This document shows, in pieces, positions 8,905 to 17,702 of a stretch of 64,000 bases of DNA. A program made the translations under genes and the position numbers. The stretch comes from Mycolicibacterium moriokaense. Lineage in GTDB: Bacteria; Actinomycetota; Actinomycetes; Mycobacteriales; Mycobacteriaceae. The first letter of the stretch is position 1, and each line of letters opens with the position of its first letter. A model generated the notes under the pieces. It was not told the DNA's origin and ran no database searches. It saw nothing but the letters and a program-made list of their open reading frames with translations. The stretch is from assembly GCF_003201655.1 (NCBI RefSeq), contig NZ_QJJU01000020.1, positions 47,869 through 111,868 of the forward strand. The letters are read 5' to 3'.

Positions 8905-9593
8905 CTGCCCCACGGCGTGCGCTCCGCGACGCGGGCCTCGGCGGTGCGGTCGCCGACCGCCAGCCTCACCCGCTGCGGAGGGTTTTCGTCGGGCAGGGTA
9001 TCGAAAACCGTTCCCCGCCAGTGGTAGCGGCCGTCGATCGGATCGAGGTGCCCGGTCAATCGAACCCGGACGTCATGAATATCGTCGCCGATCTGCACTG
9101 CGGCTGGGCCGTCGTACACCTGGTCCTCGATACCGACGAGCGAGCTGAGGTCGAAGGCCGATCGGATCTTCCTGCGCACGCGCCGCCAGTTGACCGGGCT
9201 GTCGGGCCGGTACCTGACCGTGTAGGTGCGTTGGGTGCTGTGACGCACTTCCATCCGCGTACTTTCCGTGCGGGCCATGGCATTCAGGCACTGTGCAATG
9301 TATTGCTGCTGTCCGCTGACGTCGGGTCCGGTGACGAAGAACCTGTTCGGCAGCCCGTGCACCGCGACCCCGAGGTACGGCACCATGCCCACGGGCGACG
9401 GCGCTTCACCCCAGGAGATCACGACGCTCGCGTCGTAGATGTCGCCCGCGCGCGTCGCGAGCCTCCAGGTGTGGACGGACTCGTCGAACTCCGAGCTGAC
9501 GATGTCTTCGGGCCGCAGCAGCATCACCTTGCTCAGCGTCAGGCCGACGGATACGCCGCCGATCACTATGGCGTCGAACGCTTTTGCGTTCAT
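8829..9593 (-). CDS. Shortened flavoprotein-monooxygenase relic fused to DUF4873-like domain
   Basis: The 254-residue frame begins FDAIVIGGVSVGLTL, which resembles the FAD-binding start of Baeyer-Villiger-type monooxygenases, but the GxGxxG is altered (GGVSVG). It then jumps to SSEFDESVHTWRLATRAGDIYDASVVIS and to GVAVHGLPNRFFVTGPDVSGQQQYI, segments that in full-length enzymes are far apart. The C-terminal ~120 residues read as the DUF4873 domain that often ends such proteins. So the catalytic core appears to be deleted in frame while the tail remains. Its ATG (9591-9593) overlaps the stop of the diiron oxygenase (ATGA), implying coupled translation. Confidence 0.7.
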   Translation of the reverse strand: MNAKAFDAIVIGGVSVGLTLSKVMLLRPEDIVSSEFDESVHTWRLATRAGDIYDASVVISWGEAPSPVGMVPYLGVAVHGLPNRFFVTGPDVSGQQQYIAQCLNAMARTESTRMEVRHSTQRTYTVRYRPDSPVNWRRVRRKIRSAFDLSSLVGIEDQVYDGPAAVQIGDDIHDVRVRLTGHLDPIDGRYHWRGTVFDTLPDENPPQRVRLAVGDRTAEARVAERTPWGSYSVVGVGEPPFTLDEIEFTLPVLS

Positions 9594-10480
9594 CGGGGCA
9601 GGAATCCGCTGCGTCTCCACATCCGTCGCGCGATCGGACCCATCAGCCCGACCTCTTCGAGGAACGCCGCCAGCGGCGCGAAACCGGCCACCTGAACGTC
9701 GCGACGGTGCCCGCTGTTGCGGGCCATTCGACGTGCCTTGCGGCCGTCGAGTCCACTGCGGCGGTACGGGATTGGATTGCTGAACAGGTAGCGGAAGAAG
9801 TACCCGCCGACGCCATTGACATTGGCGACGAACAACCTGGGGATCAGGTGCATGTTCGGGGACCGCTTGCGCAGGCCGTCGCGGGCGAACTGGATGTGGC
9901 GAGCCTCCTCGGCGACGTGAATGCGCATGAGCCGCTGGATCATTGGCTGCAACTCGGGATCGTCCATCATCTGCCGCTGCAGCGAATCGAAGATCTCCTC
10001 GCCGATGAGCGCGGCGACCCAAAGTATCGATCCCCTGAACCCAAACGGCAACGCGTTGATGGCGATCCGCTGATACAGCCTGGGCCGCACGGGCTTTGCG
10101 CCTGCCCGCTCGATCGCCATGCCGAACATGATCATGTGTCGGGTTTCGTCGCCCAGTTCGGTCAGTTCGTAGTGTGTCGCGCGTGCCGTGGGATCCTGGT
10201 GCATCATCTTGCGCAGCAAGGCCTGGTTGAGGATGTTCTCGAACCAGATGCCCGCCGAGAGGGTGTTGACGAGCTCCTGCCGCGACAGTTCGATCTGCTG
10301 CGCCCGGGTCATCTCGTCCCACAGTGGCGTGCCGTACAGCGAGACCGACTTGGCAGGCAGGAAGAACTTGTCAGGGTCGAGTGGAGCGTCCCAGTCGATG
10401 TCGACGATCGGGGCGTACGACTTCTTTACCGAACCCTTGAGCAACCGCTCCGAGAATTCCTCACGAGTGGGTGCAGTCAT
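9590..10480 (-). CDS. AurF-like diiron oxygenase
   Basis: The 296-residue helical protein shows ferritin-like diiron ligand motifs: ELTELGDETRH (about residues 121-131), GEEIFDSLQR and HVAEEARHIQFARDGL. This pattern fits the AurF/p-aminobenzoate N-oxygenase superfamily. The predicted role is O2-dependent oxidation of an amine or lipid-like substrate; the substrate is unknown. A good ribosome binding site (AGGGAGG) precedes the ATG at 10478-10480. It is the first gene of an operon with the shortened flavoprotein, its stop overlapping that gene's start. Confidence 0.82.
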   Translation of the reverse strand: MTAPTREEFSERLLKGSVKKSYAPIVDIDWDAPLDPDKFFLPAKSVSLYGTPLWDEMTRAQQIELSRQELVNTLSAGIWFENILNQALLRKMMHQDPTARATHYELTELGDETRHMIMFGMAIERAGAKPVRPRLYQRIAINALPFGFRGSILWVAALIGEEIFDSLQRQMMDDPELQPMIQRLMRIHVAEEARHIQFARDGLRKRSPNMHLIPRLFVANVNGVGGYFFRYLFSNPIPYRRSGLDGRKARRMARNSGHRRDVQVAGFAPLAAFLEEVGLMGPIARRMWRRSGFLPR

Positions 10481-10602
10481 CGTCGACCTCCCTGTCGTCC
10501 CTCACGGGTGTTGGTGCCCAAGGTAAATGCGGCGTCTCAGTTAGTCAATACCCCGGGTACCGCATACTTTGGGTAACCGCAGGTCATGGCATACTCGGCC
10601 GC

Positions 10603-11349
10603 GTGACTCGGCGGATCCACGTCATCGGCATCGGTGCGGGCGACCCCGACTACGTGACGGCTCAGGCGGTCGAGGCGCTCAACGACACCCAGGTGTTCTT
10701 CGCGATGGACAAAGGGGACACCAAGGACGACCTGGTCGCGTTGCGCCGTCATATCTGCGAACGGTTCATCCGCGAGCCTGGTTACCGATTCGTCGAACTG
10801 CCCGACCCCCCGAGGGCCAAAGACGGCGACTATCGGCAGGCCGTCGCCGACTGGCACGCCGCCCGTGCCGCGATCTGGGCCGAGGCATTCGAATCCGAAC
10901 TTGCACCTGACGGCGTTGGCGCCTTTCTGGCGTGGGGTGACCCGTCGCTCTACGACAGCACGCTGCGAATCCTGGACACCGTCGCGGGCAGTGTGGACAT
11001 CGACTACGACGTCATCCCTGGCATCACAGCGATCCAGGCGCTGACGGCGCGACATCGCATCCCGCTCAACGATGTCGGCGAGCCGGTCCTGATCACCACC
11101 GGCAGGCAGCTGCGCGACAACGGCTTGTCCGGCAGCGCCGTGGTGATGCTCGACGCCGACTGTTCATTTCGGGCATGCCCACCGCAGACCAGGATCTGGT
11201 GGGGCGCTTACCTGGGCACGCCGGACGAACTTCTGGCGTCGGGCACGGTCGGGGAGATCGGCGAACAGATCGCCGAGATGCGCGCCGACGCGCGCGGCCG
11301 CCACGGCTGGATCATGGACACGTACCTCTTGCGTTCGGCAGACTCGTAG
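10603..11349 (+). CDS. cobF: Precorrin-6A synthase (deacetylating), CobF
   Basis: The 248-residue tetrapyrrole methylase begins RIHVIGIGAGDPDYVTAQA, the SAM-binding glycine motif of the family. It also shows the CobF-like segments FLAWGDPSLYDSTLRILD and YDVIPGITAIQALTARHRIPLN. CobF methylates C1 of precorrin-5 and removes the acetyl group in aerobic cobalamin synthesis. No other cob gene is nearby, so it is an orphan in this interval. The GTG at 10603 was chosen because it directly precedes the family N-terminus. Its stop lies 1 nt from the convergent oxygenase stop. Known: cobF is absent from the M. tuberculosis complex but present in many other mycobacteria. Confidence 0.88.
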   Translation: MTRRIHVIGIGAGDPDYVTAQAVEALNDTQVFFAMDKGDTKDDLVALRRHICERFIREPGYRFVELPDPPRAKDGDYRQAVADWHAARAAIWAEAFESELAPDGVGAFLAWGDPSLYDSTLRILDTVAGSVDIDYDVIPGITAIQALTARHRIPLNDVGEPVLITTGRQLRDNGLSGSAVVMLDADCSFRACPPQTRIWWGAYLGTPDELLASGTVGEIGEQIAEMRADARGRHGWIMDTYLLRSADS

Positions 11350-11350
11350 G

Positions 11351-12568
11351 TCACGCGACCCTTGTTACGTGTTCTGCGGAGTCACCTATCGTGGCCTCGC
11401 TGTCACCGATCATGGTGTGCAGCAAGGTTTCTTGCTCGCGCTGGCCGCGGGCGACCGCACGTTGCATCCCGCTGGGAAGAGTCAGCGCCGCGACGCTGCG
11501 GGTCACGTTCACCGGAATCCGCAACAGCGGATACCACGGCGGCACATAGGCCAGGCCTAGGGTGCGCATTGCGCGCGGCCCCAGGAACCCGCTGGTCACC
11601 GACAGGTGCTGGGCCCTAGCGATGCGACGGCGCAGGCCCGGCAAGTACCGGTAATGCCATGCAAGCGGATCGTCGGCCATCGGGACGGCCAGCTGCTTGG
11701 TGGACTCGTCGGGCGCCGCGAGCGCAGTGAGCGTGTTGTAGAGGATGCGTACTCCGTCACGGAAGCTGTGGGGCAGCCACTCGTCCTGCACGCCGATCAG
11801 CCAGCCGGCGTAGCGGGTCAGGTGCGCGATGCCGTCGAGCTCGGCAGGCGAGAACAGGAATCCCATCCCGACCGACCCCGCGGGCGGGGCGATGATCGCG
11901 CCGACCAGTGTGGCGGCCATATCGGTCTGGTTTACCGGCACTCCCCACTCGTCGTTGCGCCAGTCCGGCATCGCCGCCACGTGCCGACGCACGAACGCGT
12001 GGATCAGCCGCACACGAATCGTGGACCGGTAACCCGCCCCGAGGGGATCAAGGCCGCCTTCCGAAATCACGTCCATGGCCCACTGCATCGTCTCGGCGAA
12101 ACGCTTGTTCGAGCCCTTCTCCAGAGCGCCAGTTCGCACGAGGGTCTTGTTGAAACCGGAGAATTGATACCCACCAAGAAGTGAAACGTCGCGCGCGATG
12201 TACATCCCGTCGGCGCCACCTCTGCGTAGCGCCCGCGCCCCCCGGCGCAGCTTGTCGGGGTCGACCCAGTCCGGCACCGTCTCGATCTGAACGAAGAACT
12301 CGCGCAACGGGTCCGGTGCATCAGGCATGTTGGCGATGCCTTCGGTGAGTGCCCGGTCGAACAGTGGCCGCGTCTGCTCCATCCCCGCGGCGGACATCCA
12401 CTCGACGAGGCGGTCCATCGGCTCGTCGCCGACGGTCAGCCGCTCGCCAAGCCTGCGCCACTGCTCGGGCGTGGGATTGCCGATGCCCAACAGCAGTGCG
12501 AACAACCGAACAAGCGCCGGAACGGCGCGGGGCTGCTCGGGATGCCTGGTCGGAATTGGCATGTTCAC
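11351..12568 (-). CDS. MpaB/DUF2236-type oxygenase
   Basis: The ~405-residue protein matches the oxygenase MpaB family (DUF2236, heme-type, related to latex-clearing protein): YIARDVSLLGGYQFSGFNKTLVRTGAL, TIRVRLIHAFVRRHV with the likely heme-ligand histidine region, and EWGVPVNQTDMAATLVGAIIAP. The GTG at 12566-12568 was chosen because AGGAG lies 7 nt upstream; an ATG two codons later is possible. It is divergent from a TetR gene with an inverted repeat between them, so it is probably under that regulator. Substrate unknown. Confidence 0.82.
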   Translation of the reverse strand: MNMPIPTRHPEQPRAVPALVRLFALLLGIGNPTPEQWRRLGERLTVGDEPMDRLVEWMSAAGMEQTRPLFDRALTEGIANMPDAPDPLREFFVQIETVPDWVDPDKLRRGARALRRGGADGMYIARDVSLLGGYQFSGFNKTLVRTGALEKGSNKRFAETMQWAMDVISEGGLDPLGAGYRSTIRVRLIHAFVRRHVAAMPDWRNDEWGVPVNQTDMAATLVGAIIAPPAGSVGMGFLFSPAELDGIAHLTRYAGWLIGVQDEWLPHSFRDGVRILYNTLTALAAPDESTKQLAVPMADDPLAWHYRYLPGLRRRIARAQHLSVTSGFLGPRAMRTLGLAYVPPWYPLLRIPVNVTRSVAALTLPSGMQRAVARGQREQETLLHTMIGDSEATIGDSAEHVTRVA

Positions 12569-12592
12569 TCGCGCTCTCCTTTGAGCCGGGCG

Positions 12593-12618
12593 ATTTGGAC
12601 AACGCCTGTGTTCCAAAT
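12593..12618. promoter_or_regulatory. Candidate operator ATTTGGA-N12-TCCAAAT
   Basis: Perfect 7-bp arms with a 12-nt spacer lie in the 76-bp gap between the divergent MpaB-like oxygenase and TetR genes. Probable binding site of the TetR at 12645. No experimental motif is known to me for this regulator. Confidence 0.55.
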
Positions 12619-12644
12619 GTAAGGCGGCGGGTATCGTGCTGTCA

Positions 12645-13286
12645 ATGAAACGCGCGGAAGTGGTGCGCGACTACGGCGGCATCAGCGCCTCAGACCGCCG
12701 CGCCGAACGGCGACGAAAACTGCTCGCCGCCGGGCGCCAGATCTGGGGCGAAGCCGGAATCACCGAAGTGACGGTCCGGGGCGTGTGCAGCGCCGCAGGC
12801 TTGACGCCGCGCTACTTCTACGAGCAGTTCCCGAACCGGGAAGCGCTGGTGTTCGCCGTCGCCGACGGCGCCCGCGATGAGACGCTTCAGGCGCTGGTCG
12901 CCGCCGGCCTCGGCGAACCCGGCAGTCTCGCCGACAAAGTGCGGTCAGGGATAAAAGCGTTCCTCGACATCATTGCCGCCGACCCACACATCCACCGCAT
13001 CGCTACCAGCGACCTGACCACCGTTCCTGGCCTGACCGAACACCGCGCACAAGTACTCGACATCATCACCGACCTGGTCATCCAATACGCACCAGACATC
13101 CTCGGCCCCGACACGCCCAATCCCATCGAGCTGCGCCGGACTGCACTGTTCATGGTCGGCGGCGCGAACCAGATCATCGAACGCTGGCTGGCCGACCCCA
13201 AAGAAACCACCGCCGAGCTGGCGGTCGTCTGCGCCGAACTCTGTGTCGGAGTCATCCGCGGCGTCATGGTTAAGGCGCGCGACTAA
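12645..13286 (+). CDS. TetR family regulator, divergent from MpaB-like oxygenase
   Basis: The 213-residue protein has an N-terminal TetR HTH (RRKLLAAGRQIWGEAGITEVTVRGVCSAAGLTPRYFYEQFPNREALV, about residues 22-68) and a helical ligand domain. The ATG at 12645 is preferred to a GTG 9 nt upstream. The divergent layout with an inverted repeat suggests autoregulation and control of the oxygenase. Ligand unknown. Confidence 0.87.
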   Translation: MKRAEVVRDYGGISASDRRAERRRKLLAAGRQIWGEAGITEVTVRGVCSAAGLTPRYFYEQFPNREALVFAVADGARDETLQALVAAGLGEPGSLADKVRSGIKAFLDIIAADPHIHRIATSDLTTVPGLTEHRAQVLDIITDLVIQYAPDILGPDTPNPIELRRTALFMVGGANQIIERWLADPKETTAELAVVCAELCVGVIRGVMVKARD

Positions 13287-13315
13287 CCGCCACTCCCGTG
13301 GCAGGATCTCAACGC

Positions 13316-13717
13316 ATGGGGTCCTTCTTCTTGCGCGCAGCGCTGACCGGGCTTGCGCTGTGGCTGGTCACCCTGTTCGTTCCAGGGATCAGCTTTGTCG
13401 GCGGGGATACGACGCTGGCGAGGGCCGGCATCATCTTCGTCGTTGCGGTGATTTTCGGGCTGGTCAACGCCATCATCAAGCCGATCGTGCAGATCATCTC
13501 GATTCCGCTGTACATCCTCACGCTCGGTTTGATCCACGTCGTCATCAATGCGTTGATGTTGTGGATCACGTCGTGGATCACCGAGCACACCACCCACTGG
13601 GGTCTCTACATCGAGGACTTCTGGTGGACCGCGATCTGGGCCGCGATCGTGCTGTCGATCGTGAGCTGGGTGCTGTCGTTGCTTACCCGCGACGCCGGGC
13701 GCCGCGTGCGGGATTGA
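13316..13717 (+). CDS. Phage-holin-like (superfamily IV) four-helix membrane protein
   Basis: The 133-residue protein has four hydrophobic helices with the conserved GLVNAIIKPIVQIISIPLYILTLGLIHVVINALMLW segment of the mycobacterial four-TMS holin family (PF04020-like). It is a chromosomal member, not part of a prophage here. The ATG at 13316 follows AGGA by 9 nt. Its stop is 1 nt from the Fpg-like start, so the two are co-transcribed. Role unknown; possibly membrane or envelope homeostasis. Confidence 0.85.
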   Translation: MGSFFLRAALTGLALWLVTLFVPGISFVGGDTTLARAGIIFVVAVIFGLVNAIIKPIVQIISIPLYILTLGLIHVVINALMLWITSWITEHTTHWGLYIEDFWWTAIWAAIVLSIVSWVLSLLTRDAGRRVRD

Positions 13718-13718
13718 T

Positions 13719-14582
13719 ATGCCCGAACTACCCGAGATCGAGGCGCTGGCCGATCATTTGCGGCGTCATGCCGTCGGGCTGACGATCGGGCGCATCGACG
13801 TATCGGCGCTTTCGGTGCTCAAGACATTCGATCCGCCGATCACCGTGCTGCACGGTCAGACCGTCACCGGCGCCAACCGGTGGGCCAAGTACCTCGGCTT
13901 GCAGGTGGGTGAGCTGCACCTCATCACGCACCTGTCGCGGGCGGGCTGGCTGCGATGGTCGGACAAGCTGTCTGCTGCGCCGCTGAAGCCGGGCAAGGGT
14001 CCGATCGCGTTGCGGGTGCACCTCGGAAAGCCAGGGGAAGCACCGGGTTTCGACCTCACCGAGGCAGGCACACAGAAGCGGCTGGCGGTCTGGTTGGTCG
14101 ACGATCCGGCCAAGGTGCCGGGTATCGCGGCGCTGGGGCCGGACGCGTTGTCGTTGAGCCCGGAGGACCTGGCGGGCGTCCTGGCAGGCAACAGTGGACG
14201 GATCAAGACCGTCATCACCGACCAGAAGGTGATTGCAGGCATCGGCAACGCCTACAGCGACGAGATCTTGCACGTTGCCAAGCTGTCACCGTTCGCAACC
14301 GCGGGCAAGCTGACCGATGCGCAGTTGGCGTCGCTGCACGACGCGATGATCTCGGTGCTGACCGACGCCGTCGAACGCTCCGTCGGTCAGGGGGCCGCGA
14401 CGCTCAAGGGGGAGAAGCGTTCGGGCTTAAGGGTGCACGCCCGCACCGGTTTGCCATGCCCGGTGTGCGGCGACACCGTGCGCGAGGTGTCGTTCGCCGA
14501 CAAGTCGTTCCAGTACTGCCCGACCTGTCAGACCGGCGGCAAGGTGCTGGCCGACCGACGGATGTCGAAGCTGCTCAAATGA
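13719..14582 (+). CDS. Fpg/Nei family DNA glycosylase
   Basis: The 287-residue protein starts PELPEIE, giving the catalytic N-terminal Pro and Glu3. It has RWAKYLGL with the conserved lysine, the H2TH DNA-binding region (KTVITDQKVIAGIGNAYSDEILH) and a C-terminal four-Cys zinc finger (CPVC...CPTC). It should excise oxidised bases with AP-lyase activity. It is the orthologue by position and family of Rv0944, which lies near pgi in M. tuberculosis. It is the second gene after the holin-like gene, with a 1-nt gap. Confidence 0.92.
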   Translation: MPELPEIEALADHLRRHAVGLTIGRIDVSALSVLKTFDPPITVLHGQTVTGANRWAKYLGLQVGELHLITHLSRAGWLRWSDKLSAAPLKPGKGPIALRVHLGKPGEAPGFDLTEAGTQKRLAVWLVDDPAKVPGIAALGPDALSLSPEDLAGVLAGNSGRIKTVITDQKVIAGIGNAYSDEILHVAKLSPFATAGKLTDAQLASLHDAMISVLTDAVERSVGQGAATLKGEKRSGLRVHARTGLPCPVCGDTVREVSFADKSFQYCPTCQTGGKVLADRRMSKLLK

Positions 14583-14713
14583 TTTCGGTGCGCCGTCGAC
14601 CGGCATTTCCACCCGATCGCCCCCGATCGCCCACCGCGCCTGGCGGTTTGCTGTGGAGATTATGCCGGGCCGTCGGCCGTGTTCGAGGATGTTCGGATAG
14701 ATAGGCTTGCGCC

Positions 14714-15463
14714 GTGACTCGGCAGAAGATCCTGATCACCGGTGCGTCGTCGGGCCTTGGAGCGGGCATGGCCCGCGCGTTCGCTGCGAAGGGCCGTGAC
14801 CTGGCGCTGTGCGCCCGCCGCACCGACCGGCTCGACGAGCTGAAGGCCGAACTGCTCGAGCGTCACTCCGGCATCACCGTCGCGGTCGCCGCACTGGACG
14901 TCAACGACCACGAGCAGGTGCCGAAGGTGTTCGCGGCTCTCTCCGATGAACTCGGCCGCATCGACCGCATCATCGTCAACGCCGGGATCGGCAAGGGTGC
15001 GCCGCTTGGGTCGGGCAAGCTGTGGGCCAACAAGGCCACCATCGAGACGAATCTCGTTGCGGCACTAGTTCAAATCGAGACCGCGATCGAGATGTTCAAG
15101 GCAGCAGGCGGCGGACATCTGGTGCTCATCTCGTCGGTGCTCGCCAACAAGGGCGTACCTGGCGTGCGGGCCGCCTACGCCGCCAGCAAGGCCGGGGTGT
15201 CGTCGTTGGGTGAGTCGCTGCGTGCCGAGTACGCCAAGGGGCCGATCAAGGTGACTGTGATCGAGCCGGGCTATATCGAATCCGAGATGACCGCCAGCGC
15301 CGAGACCACAACCCTGATGGTCGACAACAAGACCGGCACTAAGGCGATGGTCGACGCGATCGAGCGCGAACGGGGCCGGGCCGCGGTGCCGGCGTGGCCG
15401 TGGGCGCCGTTGGTGCAGGTGCTGCGGCTGCTGCCGCCGCGAATCGCGGCCCGCTTCGCGTAA
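14714..15463 (+). CDS. SDR family oxidoreductase (Rv0945-like)
   Basis: The 249-residue SDR carries TGASSGLGAG near the N-terminus, NAGIG, a catalytic YAASK, and the C-terminal extension PWAPLVQVLRLLPPRIAARFA typical of membrane-associating SDRs. The GTG start at 14714 gives the family N-terminus directly. It lies between the Fpg-like gene and pgi, as Rv0945 does. Substrate not determinable. Confidence 0.9.
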   Translation: MTRQKILITGASSGLGAGMARAFAAKGRDLALCARRTDRLDELKAELLERHSGITVAVAALDVNDHEQVPKVFAALSDELGRIDRIIVNAGIGKGAPLGSGKLWANKATIETNLVAALVQIETAIEMFKAAGGGHLVLISSVLANKGVPGVRAAYAASKAGVSSLGESLRAEYAKGPIKVTVIEPGYIESEMTASAETTTLMVDNKTGTKAMVDAIERERGRAAVPAWPWAPLVQVLRLLPPRIAARFA

Positions 15464-15583
15464 CGCCTGCCCCCTTTCAAACTTCCCGTGAACGCGCGCG
15501 ACACTCAGCCAAATTGTGTGCAACAGCGCACGCTCGACGCCCGCGACCGCGCGCGATATGTACGCAGGCAGCGGCGTGTCGAC

Positions 15584-15605
15584 GTGCAGACACGCACGCT
15601 CGCGG
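15584..15605. repeat. Dispersed intergenic repeat, copy 1
   Basis: The 22-nt sequence here (GTGCAGACACGC followed by ACGCTCGCGG) is identical to 36406-36427, about 21 kb away, also intergenic. A shorter copy of its core CGCACGCTCG lies at 15527-15536, 66 bp upstream. The motif CGGCGTGTCG just before it (15572-15581) recurs in the terminators after gabD-like (19190) and sucD (28106). The 200-bp gap 15464-15663 holds nothing else recognisable. Confidence 0.65.
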
Positions 15606-15663
15606 CCTGGCAGCTAGGCGCGCTATGTGTTTAGCGGTCCCGCGATGGTGGTAGCCGTCTTAC

Positions 15664-15981
15664 ATGATCGCAAAACTGACGAAGATGACGTCCATATTGT
15701 TCGCGGGCGCTGCGGCAGCTGCGATTGCCGCTGCGCCGATCGCAATCGCCGACGAGCCGGCTCCGCCGCCATGCTTCAACCCTGATGGGACGCCATGCAC
15801 GCCCGCAGCCGGTCCTCAGGGCGCGGGTGCCGAGGTTCCGGGTGGACCAGGTGCGGTAGCGGGCTCCAACGGCGACGTGTGGGCCGGTGTTCCCAATGGC
15901 CCGTGGGCCCAGGCCGGACCCGGCGGCGGCATCGCCTGTATTCCTGGCGGGCCGTGCAGAACAATCGACCTGCCGGGCTAA
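15664..15981 (+). CDS. Small secreted Gly/Pro-rich protein
   Basis: The 105-residue protein starts with a clear signal peptide (basic MIAKLTK, hydrophobic Ala-rich core, cleavage probably near IAIADEP). The mature ~75 residues are rich in Gly/Pro and have four cysteines (PPCFNPDGTPC and IACIPGGPC), which could form two disulfides outside the cell. No known domain. It converges on pgi with 3 nt between stops. Conserved-looking mycobacterial exported protein of unknown function. Confidence 0.78.
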   Translation: MIAKLTKMTSILFAGAAAAAIAAAPIAIADEPAPPPCFNPDGTPCTPAAGPQGAGAEVPGGPGAVAGSNGDVWAGVPNGPWAQAGPGGGIACIPGGPCRTIDLPG

Positions 15982-15984
15982 TCG

Positions 15985-17652
15985 CTAAGCGCTGCGGCCG
16001 CGTTCGGTGCGGTAGCGGCGCACCAGCGCGTCGGTCGACGAGTCCGACTGCTTGGCAGGCGACGCGTCGGTCGTGATGACCGGCAGCAGCGCCTTGGCCT
16101 GAGTCTTGCCCAGCTCGACGCCCCACTGGTCGAACGAGTCGATGCCCCAGATGACGCCCTCGGTGAACACCTGATGCTCGTAGAGGGCGATCAGTTGACC
16201 GACTATCGAAGGCGTCAGCTTGGTGCCGAGGATCGACGTGGTCGGCCGGTTGCCCGGCATCACCTTGTGCGGCACCACTTCTGGCGGCGTGCCCTCGGCG
16301 GCGATCTCCTCGGCGGTCTTGCCGAACGCGAGCACCTGCGTCTGGGCGAAGAAGTTGCTCATCAGAAGGTCGTGCATGCTGCCGGTGCCGTCGGCCGTGG
16401 CCAGGTCGTCGGTGGGCTGGGAGAACCCGATGAAGTCGGCAGGAATCAGCCGGGTGCCCTGGTGGATCAGTTGGTAGAACGCGTGCTGGCCATTGGTTCC
16501 CGGTTCGCCCCAAAAGATTTCGCCGGTGCTGGTGGTCACAGGTGTGCCGTCGGCGCGCACCGACTTGCCGTTGGACTCCATCGTCAGCTGCTGCAGGTAG
16601 GCGGCGAACCGCGACATGTCGTTGGAATACGGCAACACCGCGCGTGTCTGCGCGTCGAAGAAGTTGTTGTACCACAAGCCAATTAGCCCCAGCAGCGCAG
16701 GCGCGTTGGACTCCAGCGGCGTGTACTTGAAGTGCTCGTCGATCAGGTGGAACCCGGCCAGGAAGTCGGCGAATCGCTCGCGGCCGATGGCAGCCATCAC
16801 CGAGAGGCCGATCGCACTGTCCACCGAATAGCGTCCGCCGACCCAGTCCCAGAAGCCGAACATGTTGTCGGTGTTGATGCCGAAGTCGTCGACCAGCTTC
16901 TTGTTCGTCGACACGGCGACGAAGTGCTTGGACACCGCGGCGTCGCCAAGGGCATCGGTCAGCCAGCGGCGTGCTGCGGTCGCGTTGGTAAGCGTCTCCA
17001 ACGTGGAGAAGGTCTTCGACGCGACGATGAAAAGCGTTGTGGCAGGGTCGAGCCCATCGAGTTTGGCCACCAGGTCGGCTGGGTCGACGTTGGAGACGAA
17101 GCGCGCCGTGATGCCTGCGTCGGCGTAGTGGCGCAGCGCGTCGTAGACCATCACGGGGCCCAGGTCCGAACCGCCGATGCCGATGTTGACGACCGTCTTG
17201 ATGCGCTCCCCGGTGGCGCCGGTCCACTCGCCGCTGCGCAGCCGGTCGGTGAAGTCGCCCATCTTGTCCAACACTTCGTGCACGTCCTCGACGACGTTCT
17301 GGCCGTCCACGACGAGCTCCTCGCCGCGCGGCAGTCTTAGCGCGATGTGCAGGACCGCGCGGTTCTCCGAGGTGTTGATGTGCACGCCGGAGAACATCGC
17401 GTCCCTGCGCTGCTCCAGTCCGGCGGTGCGGGCCAGGTCGATGAGCAGCTTGAGCGTCTCTCGCGTGACCCTGTGCTTGCTGTAGTCGATGTACAGATCG
17501 CCGACCGAGAGCGCCAGCTCGGTGCCGCGCCCGGGATCGTCGGCGAAGAACTCGTGAAGGTCTTTCTCGCCGATCTCGTCGTGATGCCGTTGCAGGGCGC
17601 TCCATGCGGGAGTGGCGACGATATCGAGGATCTGGTGCGTATCGGCGGTCAT
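15985..17652 (-). CDS. pgi: Glucose-6-phosphate isomerase
   Basis: The 555-residue protein carries the PGI signatures VNIGIGGSDLGPVMV, GEPGTNGQHAFYQLIHQGTRLIP (sugar-phosphate loop with catalytic Glu and His) and FDQWGVELGK (signature 2 with the C-terminal lysine). It interconverts glucose 6-phosphate and fructose 6-phosphate in the cytosol. The start at MTADTHQ (17650-17652) was chosen over a longer frame because it fits the usual length. It is divergent from the aldehyde dehydrogenase with a 50-bp gap. Position matches Rv0946c. Confidence 0.97.
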   Translation of the reverse strand: MTADTHQILDIVATPAWSALQRHHDEIGEKDLHEFFADDPGRGTELALSVGDLYIDYSKHRVTRETLKLLIDLARTAGLEQRRDAMFSGVHINTSENRAVLHIALRLPRGEELVVDGQNVVEDVHEVLDKMGDFTDRLRSGEWTGATGERIKTVVNIGIGGSDLGPVMVYDALRHYADAGITARFVSNVDPADLVAKLDGLDPATTLFIVASKTFSTLETLTNATAARRWLTDALGDAAVSKHFVAVSTNKKLVDDFGINTDNMFGFWDWVGGRYSVDSAIGLSVMAAIGRERFADFLAGFHLIDEHFKYTPLESNAPALLGLIGLWYNNFFDAQTRAVLPYSNDMSRFAAYLQQLTMESNGKSVRADGTPVTTSTGEIFWGEPGTNGQHAFYQLIHQGTRLIPADFIGFSQPTDDLATADGTGSMHDLLMSNFFAQTQVLAFGKTAEEIAAEGTPPEVVPHKVMPGNRPTTSILGTKLTPSIVGQLIALYEHQVFTEGVIWGIDSFDQWGVELGKTQAKALLPVITTDASPAKQSDSSTDALVRRYRTERGRSA

Positions 17653-17702
17653 GTTTTCGACCCTAGTGCGGGCTTCACTTCGAAGGTGTAAATGATGGAT
17701 GT

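Noticed and set aside
9594..10322. Upstream half of a 497-residue minus-strand frame running into the DUF4873 gene
   Set aside because: It is the alternative frame of the diiron oxygenase, low-complexity Arg/Asp/His composition; only the part from the ATG at 9593 is real.
15776..17605. 609-residue minus-strand frame
   Set aside because: Shadow of pgi in another frame, Arg/His-rich with no motif.
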